Source: Microthyrium microscopicum
Taxonomy: Eukaryota; Ascomycota; Dothideomycetes; Microthyriales; Microthyriaceae
Length of the DNA: 64,000 nucleotides
Direction: 5' to 3'
Assembly (NCBI GenBank): GCA_010405405.1
Contig: MU004235.1
Coordinates: 1,316,538 to 1,380,537, forward strand
In this document: positions 22,722 to 34,983 of the stretch, piece by piece
Numbering within the stretch: position 1 is the stretch's first letter
Layout: the number at the start of each line of letters is the position of its first letter
The notes under the pieces: generated by a model
Seen by the model: the letters and a program-made list of their open reading frames with translations, nothing else
Told to the model about the DNA's origin: nothing
The model's database searches: none
Translations under genes and position numbers: made by a program

Positions 22722-22751
22722 CCAGTACTGAATGGTTGTATTCAGTACTGG
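22722..22751. repeat. Perfect 12-bp inverted repeat
   Basis: CCAGTACTGAAT and its exact complement ATTCAGTACTGG are separated by 6 nt (ggttgt). It lies between the convergent DUF7514-type and calpain genes. Confidence 0.8.
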
Positions 22752-22966
22752 CCATAATTCTTATCATCTTCATAATTGAGATTTGAGTCCTAGTAGTGGT
22801 CAAGCTGCAAGTCTCATTGGAATCAAAGTGATAAATCCTATATTCACCATCTCATTATCATCGATACATGAATATGGATGTCTATGGCTCCTATCATGTA
22901 TCATGCGAAAGAGCTAACTATATGCTTCTTGGAATGCTTGATTCAAAGCAAAAGTTCTCTCATATA

Positions 22967-25900
22967 CTAGGAAGTGGCACCTGCTGTAGTTCCCTTGTCA
23001 ATCTGAAGACCAGCAGTCTCAGAAGTGGTTGCTTTTTCAATATCAACCAGAATCTCATCTTTGGAGTAGACTCTCACTCCAATAACACAGACAGCATTCC
23101 ATTTCTCAACACCATCGTCATCATCTTCCTCTTCCGCTTCAGCGGCTGGAGTTTCGTCTGCTGGAGCTTCTTCGCTTTGCTCCTCATTTTCCTCCTTATC
23201 TTCATCGTCGGTCTTATCGTCGTCGTCCTTGGTCTTCTTTGCCTTCTTGCTCTTCTTGGCCATCTTTTTACTTTTAGTAGGTTTAGCATCAACTTCGGCT
23301 TCTCCACCTATTCAGGTTAGTCCATGACATTCTTGCTCAATGTTGGATAATACTTACCAACTCCTTCGCCTTTAGGTTTATTTTCGCCCTTTGCGTGTTG
23401 ACCATGCTTTGCCTTGGCTTTTGGTTTATTCTCGGACTTTGATCCTTCCGCAACTTTTTCCTCCATGTCCTCACTGCTTCCATCATCATTATCATCATCA
23501 TCGTCTTCTTCCTCGTCTTCCCAGTCTCCATCTCCGGCTTCCACTTTTGCCTTCTCCTTGGTATCCTCGGATGCCTTAGCAATTGTTAGTTCAAGATAAT
23601 GTTCGGAGCTAACACGCTATGCGAAAAGACCATTAGGTTCTTTCGGTGTAAATCAGTATACCTCCCAGCGTATTCAGTGGCTCCTACAGTACCCGACCAG
23701 AGCCACTTTCTATGGGAGCAATCAAATACGCTAGCAGCACCACTGGTCGTGTACACTCTGAACAGCATCAAGACCGGGGATTAAGAGAGAAAATCCTTAC
23801 CTCATCGTCATCTTCATCATCATCAGAGCTTTCCTTTTCAGTGTCGCTGTCAGTTTCTTCTGTAGCTTTCTCTTTCTCTTCTGGCTTGGCATCATCTTTA
23901 GCATCTTTTGCCTCAACTTCCTCAGTCTTCGCAGCTTTCTCGGCCTTCTCATTGTCCTTTTCAACTTCTTTCACTTCTTCCTCATTCGCATCTTTAGCTG
24001 CTTGAACTTCCTCTGCAGTCAAGCCCTTGGCATTCGCAATATCGTGGTTGATGCCAATCTGTCGAAGTTTCTGTGGATTCGCTTCGGCATATTTCTTCAC
24101 CACGTTCTCAACTCGAGGAACATCATCCCAACGTTGAGCCAAGATCTTGGGAATAACCTCGTACTCGCCAGGCTCTAGGTCAACCTCGGCACTGATAGAG
24201 CGGCGATCACCGCCTGGGTTATCCCGAGCCCGAACAATCTCTTCATTATCTTTGATGCTTCGCAAGATGAAATGAAGCTCAAAGCTGTATGGCCCTTCCA
24301 AGCCTTTGAAGTATCGACTATCAAGCTGTGGTAGATTAGCCTGAAGTCTTGCTCATTGTGAAGGATAGGAGAGCTTACCTGGGTAAGAACAACAACGACT
24401 GGGCCAGCCTTTTTGATGGTGACCTTGAATTTGTGTTTCATATATCCAGCAACCCAGGCAACGTTGACACTGGTCCATTTCTGAACAACATGCCAGTCAG
24501 GTCCAAATAGTCTGGTGCGATCAATGATTCTAAATCGCTTCAACAAGTCTTCGTATGAGATCCAGAAAATGCCATCATCGCCAAAGGTGTGATCAAGCTT
24601 CTTCATCCAGTAGGGGGTCCTGTCATAATTAGTAAAACAATGAAGGTGCTTTCAATCGGATCATTACCATTCTTTGGACCCATCGCTCCAAGGACCATCC
24701 CACTCTCCATTTCCAGCTTGATTCCTCTTGCCCCATGGGTTTCTCGAAGCTGTTAGCACCGGATCAAGAACAGCTGCAGAATGACATACCGAACTTTTAC
24801 TAGTTTGACAGTTTTCCCGTCCTCACCTTTCACTTCTACAGCTTCCGAGATGGAGTAAGCATGGCTCAAGGCTATACCATTCTTTGCAGTAGTATCACTT
24901 GCTCCTGGCGAGCCAAGTGCCCATAGAAACTCTTTGTTCTCATTTTTCAATTCAGTCCAGAGGCGGTTCTTGTTCAAAATTCTGTTGGTGTAAAGACAGC
25001 TGGTGACTCCACCAGTCATGTCTTCAACACCTTCGCCCATAAGTCCGCCCTCAATGGAGCCATAGTCACCGTGAACTTTAGCAAATGCCTTTTCTAGTAG
25101 AGGTAGCCATGTTTCGTTCAGATCCGATGATCTGGCAAAATAGAGCGCAGTTGAACCAGTTTGATATCGTTCTTTCCACTTGCGTTCTTTCTCGCCTCGA
25201 GCATCATAATCATCCCATTGATAGTCAGAGGTGTTCAAGTAGAGATTGTCATCAATCACGGTCCAGATCCATTCGCCGTCTCGGAAAAAGACGAAGCCGT
25301 AAACACCACATTCTTCATCACGAGCCACACAAACTCGATCCATCACGCCCTCTACACTGGGTCGAGTTAGCCTCCTTCAAGCCAAAGCCATGAGCACTCA
25401 CCTGCAAAGCGTAGCAACCGCCGCCAACCACCAACAATCTCCATTTGCACCCTGCTGCACATCCAAGTCCGAAAAGCCATCAATCAAAAACTCCGGCTTC
25501 TCATAAATCCAATCAACACGATGTACGGCTGATGGATATCTAGGCGGACTAGCCGGCTCTCTGTTCAACACACTACTCAACGCTGCCAAATTCAACGGCG
25601 CATTCTGCGTATCAAACCCCAGAACACCACTCCCCAAGATCAAGCTCAATCCCGCCCGCAAATCACTAACATCATACCCCGTATCTGGGGCCTGATCTTC
25701 AACATTAGCCGCATCGCTCGAATTCGTGAGACCCCTTAAACAATTGAAGCGACCAAAGTCGCCCTCGAGGTCGAATTCAGCGTCAACAAATTTCTCGTTG
25801 GTGCGATGGCATTCGCGCACGATACGAGCGACGCGCGCTTTGCACTGTGCGACAGCGGCATTGTAGCTTTCGGCTGCAGAGCGGCTGACGCTGGTGCCGG

Positions 25901-26090
25901 TGCGTGCGGATCCTTGAGGGAGAAGATCGGCGTATAGAGTTGGTGGGAAGACGGCGGTGATTTTGGAGGGTGCTTTTTCGAGGTATTTGGACCAGAAAGA
26001 GGCGATGGTGTCTTGGGGTGCTTTGCCTTTTTTGCCGGATGGGCGGGCGCCTGCTGCGCTTTCTGGGCCGGCGCCGTAGTACATTGACAT
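22967..26090 (-). CDS. Calpain-type cysteine protease with long charged C-terminal tail
   Basis: Seven exons (26090-25402, 25356-24790, 24742-24668, 24619-24379, 24325-23801, 23574-23358, 23307-22967) encode 884 aa. Calpain catalytic residues are all visible: Cys in QGANGDCWWLAA (about residue 219), His in ALSHAYSI (about 395), and Asn in VRNPWGKRNQAG (about 420), the last rebuilt by splicing. A beta-sandwich-like domain follows (WHVVQKWTSVNVAWVAGYMK, GPYSFELHFILRSI, DLEPGEYEVIPKI). From about 580 the protein is almost wholly Glu/Asp/Lys/Ala with runs of six or more acidic residues, ending in a more ordered segment (KWNAVCVIGVRVYSKDEIL). Five of its six introns are 45-53 nt; the fifth is 226 nt and holds a palindromic insert. 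The role is inferred only as regulated, limited proteolysis; substrate unknown. Confidence 0.9.
23600..23764. repeat. Palindromic insert inside calpain intron 5 (candidate MITE)
   Basis: The left end TGTTCGGAGCTAACACG and the complement of the right end TGTTCAGAGTGTACACG pair imperfectly. A nested pair, AGCGTATTCAGTGGCTCC (23668-23685) and the complement of 23714-23732, pairs better. The intron (226 nt) is about 175 nt longer than its neighbours, which fits an insertion. No target duplication is evident. Confidence 0.45.
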
Positions 26091-26450
26091 GTTGTTCTGG
26101 CTGAGAAATTACCTTTTTAGATTTTTGGAAGGTTGATGACAGCGTAATCAGAGCTTGTGGTGTTCTGTAGTACACAAGCTTGTGCGGCAAGGGAATAGGA
26201 TTTCAATGCTCCTTCAATGCTTCCTTCAGGGGTCGGGATTGGTAGTAAGATGTTGCAGTTTCGAACACGGAGGGGACGTCCCACTACTTCTACTATTTAA
26301 CCATTGCTTACTTTTCTTTAAAAGCCTAGAATAGCCTGATACACCTAAACGCGATGAGGATGCATTGGGTTTGGGGGCCAAACGCCTCAAAATAGAGGTT
26401 GAGCCGTCCATCGTGCAGCCATCCCGCCTCAGCCTCAGTGACGGCGGTTA

Positions 26451-26925
26451 CAGTGCTATTGGAGTTGTCTTCCCCCAGCCCTGAAATTATAAAATGGCGC
26501 TTCAGGGCCTGATTGGAGGGCGAAAGGATCTGAAGAGTACGTTAGTATGCAAATTTAGCGGCGTAGCCCCTTAGATCAATCTTACCAACTCCATCATCTT
26601 CCCAAACAACAATATTATCAGTTCTAAAGCCAAATTTTTGTTGAATATCTTGAATTCTAGTGTTCTAATATATCTTAAAGCTAGTAGCGAGTAGTTTTTA
26701 GTACTAGAATCTTGCTCTTTGCGTCGCGAATATGGCTTCAAAAGCGACCCAAGATATGGTATTTAGGAAGGATAGTTTTTAGGGGCTGCTAATAGGCCGC
26801 GACCGGGAGGCGCCCTACAAATTTACACTGTAACGCCCATCCCGCCCCGAAGATTCACCCAATTACGGCCTGAAGCGCCATTTTATAATTTCAGGGGGTA
26901 GGGGAAGACAACTCCAATAGCACTG
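26451..26925. mobile_element. TA-flanked MITE (475 bp), probably Tc1/mariner-related
   Basis: Terminal inverted repeats of about 70 bp: CAGTGCTATTGGAGTTGTCT...TATAAAATGGCGCTTCAGG on the left, with its near-exact complement ending ...CCAATAGCACTG on the right. It is flanked by TA on both sides (26449-26450 and 26926-26927), the target duplication of the Tc1/mariner superfamily. The interior is AT-rich without coding capacity. It sits about 360 bp upstream of the calpain ATG. Confidence 0.88.
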
Positions 26926-28265
26926 TAGAAGACTGGGGCCAGCGCAGGGTGGTGATAACACTAATGCATCAGACCTTTCAACATTTCTTGTCAACGAGAA
27001 GAACATCCAGTGAGTTATACTTTAGCTGGTCGTTGGCCGTAACAATTGGACGACCCCGGGTCAATAGATGTAAGCACAAGGGGGGGTTGGGAGAAGTTGT
27101 GGGTCGGCACGAAAGGGACAACAAGGCTGAACGATTTTCAGCCTGATGAAGTCTTTTGTTCGGTGGTTGATTTGCATATCATCTTTCGGTAAATAGTTTT
27201 GACAAACTGATAGTTGTAAGCTCAAATAGGCACCAAATTAAAGTAGAGCTGTTTCATTAAAAGATCATAGAGCAAGAGAGAGGCTCGCATATCAGCAACC
27301 AGAACCTTAAAGATCCTTCTTGAAGGTGGATTTGCAGTGCTTACTGTCAGTTTCGAAAAAGGTCAAGACAATGCCCCATTGAGCGAAATAAAACAACCTA
27401 GTGTGAGAGTTTTCCTAGGTCGTACTGCTTCGGGGTCAAATCTGGTGCACGACACCTAGTCTTTTGCTTGTATCTTCTATAAAATGAATAGAGAATTTAT
27501 AAGAGAGTTGCTAGTGTTGATTCTATATTGTTTTGGTGTCTGCGAATGGACTTTTAGGCGGTATATATGTGTCGCTAGGAGAATGCATACCTACTCGCCG
27601 AGCATCAAAGCAGCTTTAATATAATCGTTGACTTCTCTCCTACTATATCCATTTCCTTGGATTAGCCATATAAGAGGCTGCTATATGAATCTACAGGCCG
27701 AAGTCCAGCACTCTTGAATACCGGCCACGACAGTGAGTCAGTCTCATGACATCTTGATGTGGGTCTCAACCATGTTCCCTGATGGTTGGTTATACAAAGC
27801 CAAAAAGTCAAACTCATACCGCCAGCCATATAACCCTCAAAGAAGTCGATCAGGCCAAGACCCGAAACCACATCCGTACTCCTCATCGCAAGCGTCCTAG
27901 CTCTTTAACCGTACGACAGCCACTAACTTGGCACGAAACCAGAACAACAAACACCAGCCAGCCTCGTCTCATGTACACCACACCATACAATAGACATCGG
28001 CGACGACAGATCGGAACAAAGAAGCGAAGTAGACGGAATATCAATAAAACGAAGAAATCGCTGGCAGCAGGTATTGACACGCCCCCGTTCCCATCGAAAA
28101 ACCATACAAAAAAGCTCAACGCCACGCTCACTCATAAAACATCTTCTCACTCATACTGCCACATTACTCCAACTCCCACTCATCAACATTCCTCAAACTT
28201 CCCATCGTTTTGATCTTTCTCAACGTCTTGACCCTTCTTACCCGACCAGATGCAGCCGACGTCCT
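26926..28265. other. Intergenic, no supported gene
   Basis: Stretch between the TA-MITE and the 3' end of the tricalbin-like gene. A plus-strand open frame at 27782-28213 is basic and Thr/His-rich, overlaps the probable 3' UTR of the tricalbin-like gene and lacks family features. Confidence 0.45.
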
Positions 28266-31200
28266 CTAAGCCGGCGTCTTCTCCCGCCCATGCCTCGCAA
28301 ATCGTCCCAATTTACTAGGCGCCAAACTCGCACTATCTGCCGCCTCCCAGCCTCCACTCAATACTACTTTGCCCTCTCCCTTAGACATTTTGACGACCGT
28401 CTCACTACCTAGTTCCGCGAGACTAACAAGGCCCTCGCCAAGGTCGTCGTCGCGTCCAAGTGTATGGTGTCCCTGTACAAGGACACGCAGTGCAGCGTCC
28501 GGACCAGACGCAAAGCGCGAAGATTCGCCATCGAATTTGACTTCGCCTGATGGAGCACGAATAGCTTTCGTCTTGATGAGTTCGCGGCCAGTAGCGAGTT
28601 TAAGCACGACGCGAACGTTCGCAGCAGGTGGGAAGCCAGATGTGCCAATGACAGAGATATGTGCAAAGCCCGAGTCTGCACCGGCACTACCATTTGGTGA
28701 TGTTGCGCCATTTGGACTGGCTGCCATGCTCACATTCCTACTATGTGGGGTTGCTGGTGGCTGTGGACTATCATAGTCTGCGAGATTTGCGCCAGTTGGC
28801 ATAGGTGGAGGTGTGCCGTTTTGGTCTTCTTCCATGTTATTGGGGTCAAAGTCGCTGCCGGCTCTGCTCTTGCGACGGCGGAACGATTTTCCAAGGAAGG
28901 AGGCGCCTTTGACGACACCGCCGCCGACACCACCAACGACTTTCGTAGCGCCTTTGACTGGTGCGCCGGCGACTTTACCCGCTACGTTGAAAGTGCCGTG
29001 GAAAGTAGATGAGCCTTGACGCGTGCGAGAGATCCAGTCCGGTGTAAAGAGGAGGCGGAGTTTGATGGACCCAGCTTTGTCGCCCTTTTCGCCACTTAGT
29101 GGGAGGTTGATTTCGCGACGCATATACGGTTCGATTGCGGCGAGATCTATCGTAGCTTTGCCGAGGAAATCGTCAGACGCGGCCATGTCCCAGTCAAAGA
29201 CGTGTACTTCCATCTTGGCGGCAGTGCGAGAGCGGACGGCAGTTTCGAAAGTCTCGTTCCATTGCGGGTTGAGTGTCTTATTCTTGCGCTCTGTTTTGTG
29301 GACTTCCTTTTCGTTGAGAATGAATTTGCAGTAGGGGTCGCTGTAACCGTTGCGATCAGCAGCAGGAAGGCCAGAGGCTTCCACAACATCGACGCGCAAT
29401 TGACCCATGTTGCGGAAGCTTTCGCTTGGGTCGAGCTTCATCTTGATGGGGATGAACTTTAGCTTGACAGTGACAGTGCTTTCGGTACCATGGTCGTCTC
29501 TAAGCACTAATGGTGTAGCCGTGTACTGCTGCAGTTAGTAAATGCAGACAAGTGGTTGCTGCTCAACTTACCAAGCATCGTTGAAGAGTCTGGAGCGTAG
29601 GGCCAGACAGTTTTGCAAGAGTTTCGTTGCCCGAACTATCACCTCGATCGACATGCTGCACCAATCTGAGTGTGATTCTGGACTGATCCAACTCTCGAAT
29701 CATAGCATCACCAGCTGGAGAATATTAGTTTTGCCTAGGCACAAAGCGAATCAACTTACTCTCATTGAATTCAAACTGCTTCGTCTTGACCTTGGCGCTA
29801 GAGTGCGAAGGGAAGACGTGATCATCAATGATGACCTCAAGATGGCAATTCGTTCGCTGGAAGTTCCCATCAACGAGCTGGAAGATAAGCAATCCGGATT
29901 CTATAAGCAGTCAGTATCACCGTATAGCTTTGTATGGAGCCAGCAACTTACCATAATCTATGAGATTATCCGCATTAATCGTAATTTTCGGCACTTCGGG
30001 AATGCTCTCCTTTACAGAACCTTTCCCGGCCGTGCCCACGGTTCCCATCGAAAGTTGGCTTGCGCCTGTATTCGTGCGCGCCCTCGTCATCTTCTCTGTA
30101 CTATTCCTGCCACTCTCTGCTGTGCCTGGCCGTGGACTTTCGGGTGCCGTCTTAAGGCTCTCGGAGCTCAATCTAGGTGCTCCAACCTGTTGCTCTGCAA
30201 GCTCTCGCTCGCGCTCCTCCTCATCTGGATCAGCTGTGAGGATAGTAGGGAAGAATGAGCAAGTATAGTTGAGAGTGCCCTTGGGTGAGCGACCAGTGCC
30301 AAGAGATAGTGTCTGAGCAACCATTTTTTGAGAGTGGTTGACAATGTACTCGCCAGTCTCGCCACGCTCGATAAAGTCTTGAATCGGGACTTCAAAGTGG
30401 CCAAGTGAGCGATCGCGGCCCATGCTTTCCTCATCCATGACTTCAAGGGTGAGTTTTTCGCGAGGCGTGTGGACGGGCACGTAAAGGACTTCATCAAAGT
30501 CTGGATTGAGATTGTTTTTCCACGTTACGGTTCGAGCACGCTGAACACCAGAGAGCAAGGCGCGGACGTAGGGATCTGATTTGCCGACAGTTTCCAGGTT
30601 CTTGAGTTCGCGGGCGTTTTTGCAGTATATTCTCATGACGCCAATGGGCTTCATGTATCCACCTGAGCCGCCGAATGCACCTTTGAGATTGACAGGGCGC
30701 CATGTCAGCTTTAGCTTGACTCGGCCAGTTTTGGTGTTGGCTAGATCGAACCATTCCTTGCCTTTGGCGTTGGCATCAAGAAGGTCATCAACTTTGATTG
30801 TGTATTTGGCAATGACAGGATCAGAAGCCAATTCACGGTCATCCTTGATAAGCAGACCAAGCACAGCAGTTCGTCGATCCGTAATCAAGACTTCCTTGCT
30901 GGCTTTGGTCCAGACGGGACTGTTCACACGCTTGAGTTTTTCAGAGAGATGGAATTCTTTTCCATTGAGTAGGAGTACCGCATATGGGTTCAAGAGTCCA
31001 ATTAGACTCTTTTGACCATCCAAATCCTTGGCCTGTTCGACTGTAAATCGCGCGATGCCAGTCATGGTTTCCGGAGGTGGTTCCACGGTACCGTCTTCTA
31101 GCTTTGTTCCCTCCAAGACTGGGAAAAATCGCAAATCACAAGCAATACCACCTCGTGCTTTGCCATTATAGCTGAGTTCGAGTTGTTCGTTCTCATGTTC

Positions 31201-32850
31201 TTCAAGCTCCTCAAAGCGGTCCATAGGGAAAACAGCAGCGCCAAGCTCGCGATCTTTTCGGAATTCGTTGAAATCATAAACATGGAGATTAAGTGTATCC
31301 TTCAGAGATCCAACGAGAATATTGACAGTCTCGTTCCAATGCGGGTTTGCATTTTCCTTGATCGTCTTTGTCCTGCCTAGATCCACACGATCATTGATAC
31401 GGACAGTCGCATATGGATCAACAACACCAGAGAACTGATCCGGGTTCTTGAGTCCTTGAGCGTGGTGGAATGTGACTTGAACAACACCCATTGCCTGATC
31501 AATTGGAGCTCCCGCCAACATCTTGGCGATTTCTATGGGGAATACATTTGGTGAGTACATCATTGGACCCAAGTTGCCGTGAATTTGTTCGAGAATGAAT
31601 CCTTCTAGACCAGGAATAAAGTTGATGTCGAAACCAAAAGTGTCTCCACCGAGAGGTTTGCAAACATAGTCGATGGTCGGCTTTTCCGTAAAGCAGATTT
31701 CGACGCGCTCGATATGTGGATAGTCGAATTGTAGCTTGACTTTGACGCGCATGATGCCTTCACATGCCATGTCTTCCACAATAACATCAAGGCCTTTACT
31801 GACAATACCCTTTCCAAGTCGAACTTCTAGCACAACTTTTGGATTTTGTTTGACCTTGAGTTGGCGATAGGTCATATCGGCCGTGTCATTTGGGTTAAAG
31901 CTGAATTTCCAATCCATGACCACCGTATCGTCTTCCATTTTTGGGTATGTCTTGACATGTTCCAGACGTGGTGGTTTCGTACCAAGGATAAACTTGGTCA
32001 TTTTCAGGCTCTCAATCATCGGCGGTGTAGCCACTGACAGAACCTGATCAACCGATGCGACGATGGTCTTTGCCAGCACCGGCGCATAGATCGGCCAAAA
32101 TTTGACCAAGAAGCTGTTAATCCACTCAAGCGGCTCGGTATCGGTTTCCAGTTTAGCCTTTGCCATCTCGCGCTTTATATCGTCTCGGAAATTACGCCGC
32201 ACCCGACGAATTGACGTGCGATAATATGTACCACATGTAGCCATGATCAAAAAGACCCAGCCGAGTCCACCACCAAGTGTAGCAACAACCCATGACGCCA
32301 GACTAGCGAAAATGATGACACCAGCATTGTAATACCAGTCACCGAAAAACTTGTCTTGTAGTCGTTCTTCGAGCCACGTCGCTTGGTCCGATAGGTTGAC
32401 GTTCATGTCGAGACCTTCAGGTATGCCATCGCCAAATCGCGGTTTCCAGCCAACTCGACTCCAAAAATCGTCGTCGTCTTCCGCTTCAGCAGAGCTTGGT
32501 ACAGCAAGGCTAGCATTTTTATCTTGTTCGCCTTTTGTGTCGATGGCGCCGAGCTTGGCTGGTGGAGGCATATCGTATTGAGGTGGACCTGGATCTGCAT
32601 CGGAGACGAGTGCTGTGGCGGCTTGAGCTTTGAGATTTGGACGGCCAATTGAAGGAGCTTGAGAGCTTATTTGGGCGCGTTTTTCTTCGGGAGAGGAGTT
32701 TGGATCGAATTCGTAGACAGCGGCGCCAGATTTGCGAGCTTCGTCCATGATTGTCTTTTCGGCATCTTTAGCAGTGATGGATGAATTTGGATCTTGTGAA
32801 GCTGAAACGGCAGCTTGTTGTTTGGCCTCTGTGGCCTTTGGAGTGGCCAT
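28266..32850 (-). CDS. Tricalbin-like SMP/C2 membrane-contact-site protein
   Basis: Four exons (32850-29952, 29900-29760, 29714-29572, 29528-28266) with introns of 51, 45 and 43 nt encode 1481 aa, within the size of yeast tricalbins. Order: disordered N-terminus, a membrane hairpin at about 175-209 (GVIIFASLASWVVATLGGGL), an SMP lipid-transfer domain at about 240-445 (EWINSFLVKFWPIYAPVLAK; GIMRVKVKLQFDYPHIERVE), then C2 domains: one beginning GVVQVTFHHAQGLKNPDQF, one TGIARFTVEQAKDLDG, one GVMRIYCKNARELKNL, one GQLRVDVVEASGLPAADRNG with the best Ca-binding Asp set (YSDPYC, DWDMAASDD), and a last degenerate one. Tricalbins tether cortical ER to the plasma membrane and move lipids. The third intron could instead use the next CAG, adding or removing one Gln. 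Confidence 0.93.
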
Positions 32851-34981
32851 TTCGGCGATGGAGGATAGATATGATAATATCCTAGAATCTTCCGTAGGTA
32901 TTAGGGATTATGTAGGGTTTGCGGTTGGAAGAGAACCCAAGGTATTGAGATGGAGAAGTCAATTGGCGCGGAGTGATGCGTGTTCAGAAGACATGAGCTT
33001 GGTTCGAGATGGAGGAAGTGGCAGCGCAGTAGGAATAGCTGGTGTCGCTGGCTATTCTAGGTAGTAGGGAAGGAGTATCTGGCAATGCAAGGTGGTCGGG
33101 ATGTACTCTAGATGAGCTTGCTGGCTGGGATTAGCTATACGACTCCAATGCGATAGTGTAATCAATGGGGTGAAATACCAACCTGTAACTTGATAGTCCC
33201 AAGGCGATTACCAGTCAACGATGTGTTGGGGTATTGTTGCTTCTTAGAAGAGAAGAGACGAGAGGACAAACGCAATGGTGGTAGGATGAAGTTGTCGGGC
33301 TCGAATTGTTGGAGGACCAAAGAGGCAGGGATTGCAAGAGATTCCAGGATGTTGGTTGGTGTAATAGGTGTAACAGGCAGAGCTCGACCAAAGATACTCT
33401 AGGATTGTCTAAGAGAGAGATTGAACCGGGCTGGGACTCTGGGCTTTCTGGGAAAAGAAGCGGTTGGTCAATGGTCTTGAGATTAACGCTGGCGCTGAGT
33501 TTGATCTGTGCTTCAAGCCTTGTAGCCGATCAGCCTATGACGTTGAAATCCTTCAATAAAGGCACAAGATATTAGAATCAATGCTATTCTCTGCTCTGAA
33601 CAAGTACACCTCAAGTTGTACAACAGATGATAGAAGCGAAGAAAAGAAAAACAGTTAGTAAAGAGAGGAGGTTGGAGAAAGGGTCCATCAAGGGTCAAGA
33701 CTCAAGACGATGAAGCTATCAGCTCCACTCTATCCAGATCAAAGATCCACACCACCAGCGCAAAGCTCCCAAGCTCGCTACCACTTCTGGCCCAGCTCTC
33801 TTGATTTCTTGCTTGCTGAAGAAAGACAGTACAAAAGTGGAGCGTGGGGAAGCTGGAACCAGTCAGGTAGGCCGTGGTTCATTGCCCTTGTTCTCGTCTG
33901 CATATATCGTGCATCCTTTTGCTGCAACACCACGTAAATCTCAGACGGGAACTCAACTGTATACGCTATGTATTCCTCCCGCTCCCGCAGTGAGCTGCTT
34001 AACGAGAGAACTGACAACCGTGTCCAGCTCCTGTTTGCGGATGTGACTGCTGCATATCATTGCCCTTTGGAGCCTGTGTGAATTATCACTACTTCTCAGC
34101 GTCAAGCCTGTGGGAGCCTCCCATCGAGTTTGACATTGTATGATTGAACATACCCTGCCGCAGTCCCAGATGCCGCCATAATACCTGGTCGTCGGGAAGA
34201 TGTACCCAACCCGCTTCTTAAGCAAGAAAAGCCTGTTCCGCTATGAAGTTATCTTCATTTCCTCAACGAGACAGTTATGTCTGCACAAGAAAGGCAAGAT
34301 CGCCATCATAACAATGAAGTCAGTCACTAAAGTACTGTACATTGAGCATGACATTGCCGCTGAAGTCTCGTACTACCTCCGTACCATCTCAGTCACTTCC
34401 AAATATTGTATTTCAATGTCATTTGTTGTGAATATCTCAAAAGATTTATCATAGCATGTCGTAATAACCACGCTCGATGTTCAAATTGCACTGCTACAGC
34501 TCAGGCAAGAAGAGATCTCATCTTTGACCGCAATTAGATGGTCCATTCAGAATTTAGAGAGGCTGTTGCAAGCTCATCAAGCCAAAAACAACTCGATTCT
34601 CATAGTCTTTCAGACTTGTGAAACCCAAACTTGAGGCTCAGTTCTTAAGCATGTTCGCATTTGGCGTGAATTTTCCTGAAGACATCTGACATGGCAGGTT
34701 TGGGCGGTATTGCTAGTGCGATGAGGATGAGAATTACCAAGAACTTTGGCAAAAAACGAAGCCAATAAATCTGTGAGCTTAACAGAAATGACGAAATGGA
34801 ACTTGCCATAAAACAACCTCCAGAATTCAATTAGCTGCGTTGAGGTGACCGATGAAGATATTGTTAGGTTAGAGTCTGGAGTCGTGACTTGTGAGAGTCT
34901 TGAGAGTGAATCGTGATTCTGAAAAGGGAATGCGGAACCGACGCCGACCCCAGTTCAAAGTTGCCAGTTGGAGCCCCTCAC
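32851..34981. other. Long 5' flank of the tricalbin-like gene, no gene seen
   Basis: About 2.1 kb without a supported gene. Short open frames lack motifs. Part is probably 5' UTR and promoter of the tricalbin-like gene. Base composition is ordinary up to 34981, then changes sharply at the transposon border. Confidence 0.5.
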
Positions 34982-34983
34982 TA

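Noticed and set aside
27782-28213. 143-codon basic Thr/His-rich frame
   Set aside because: It overlaps the likely 3' UTR of the tricalbin-like gene, has low-complexity composition and no motif or intron support.
34090-34125. GGGAGCCTCCCATCGAGT, which resembles part of a MITE-A arm
   Set aside because: Only a short match, no second arm, and the order of blocks differs from MITE-A.
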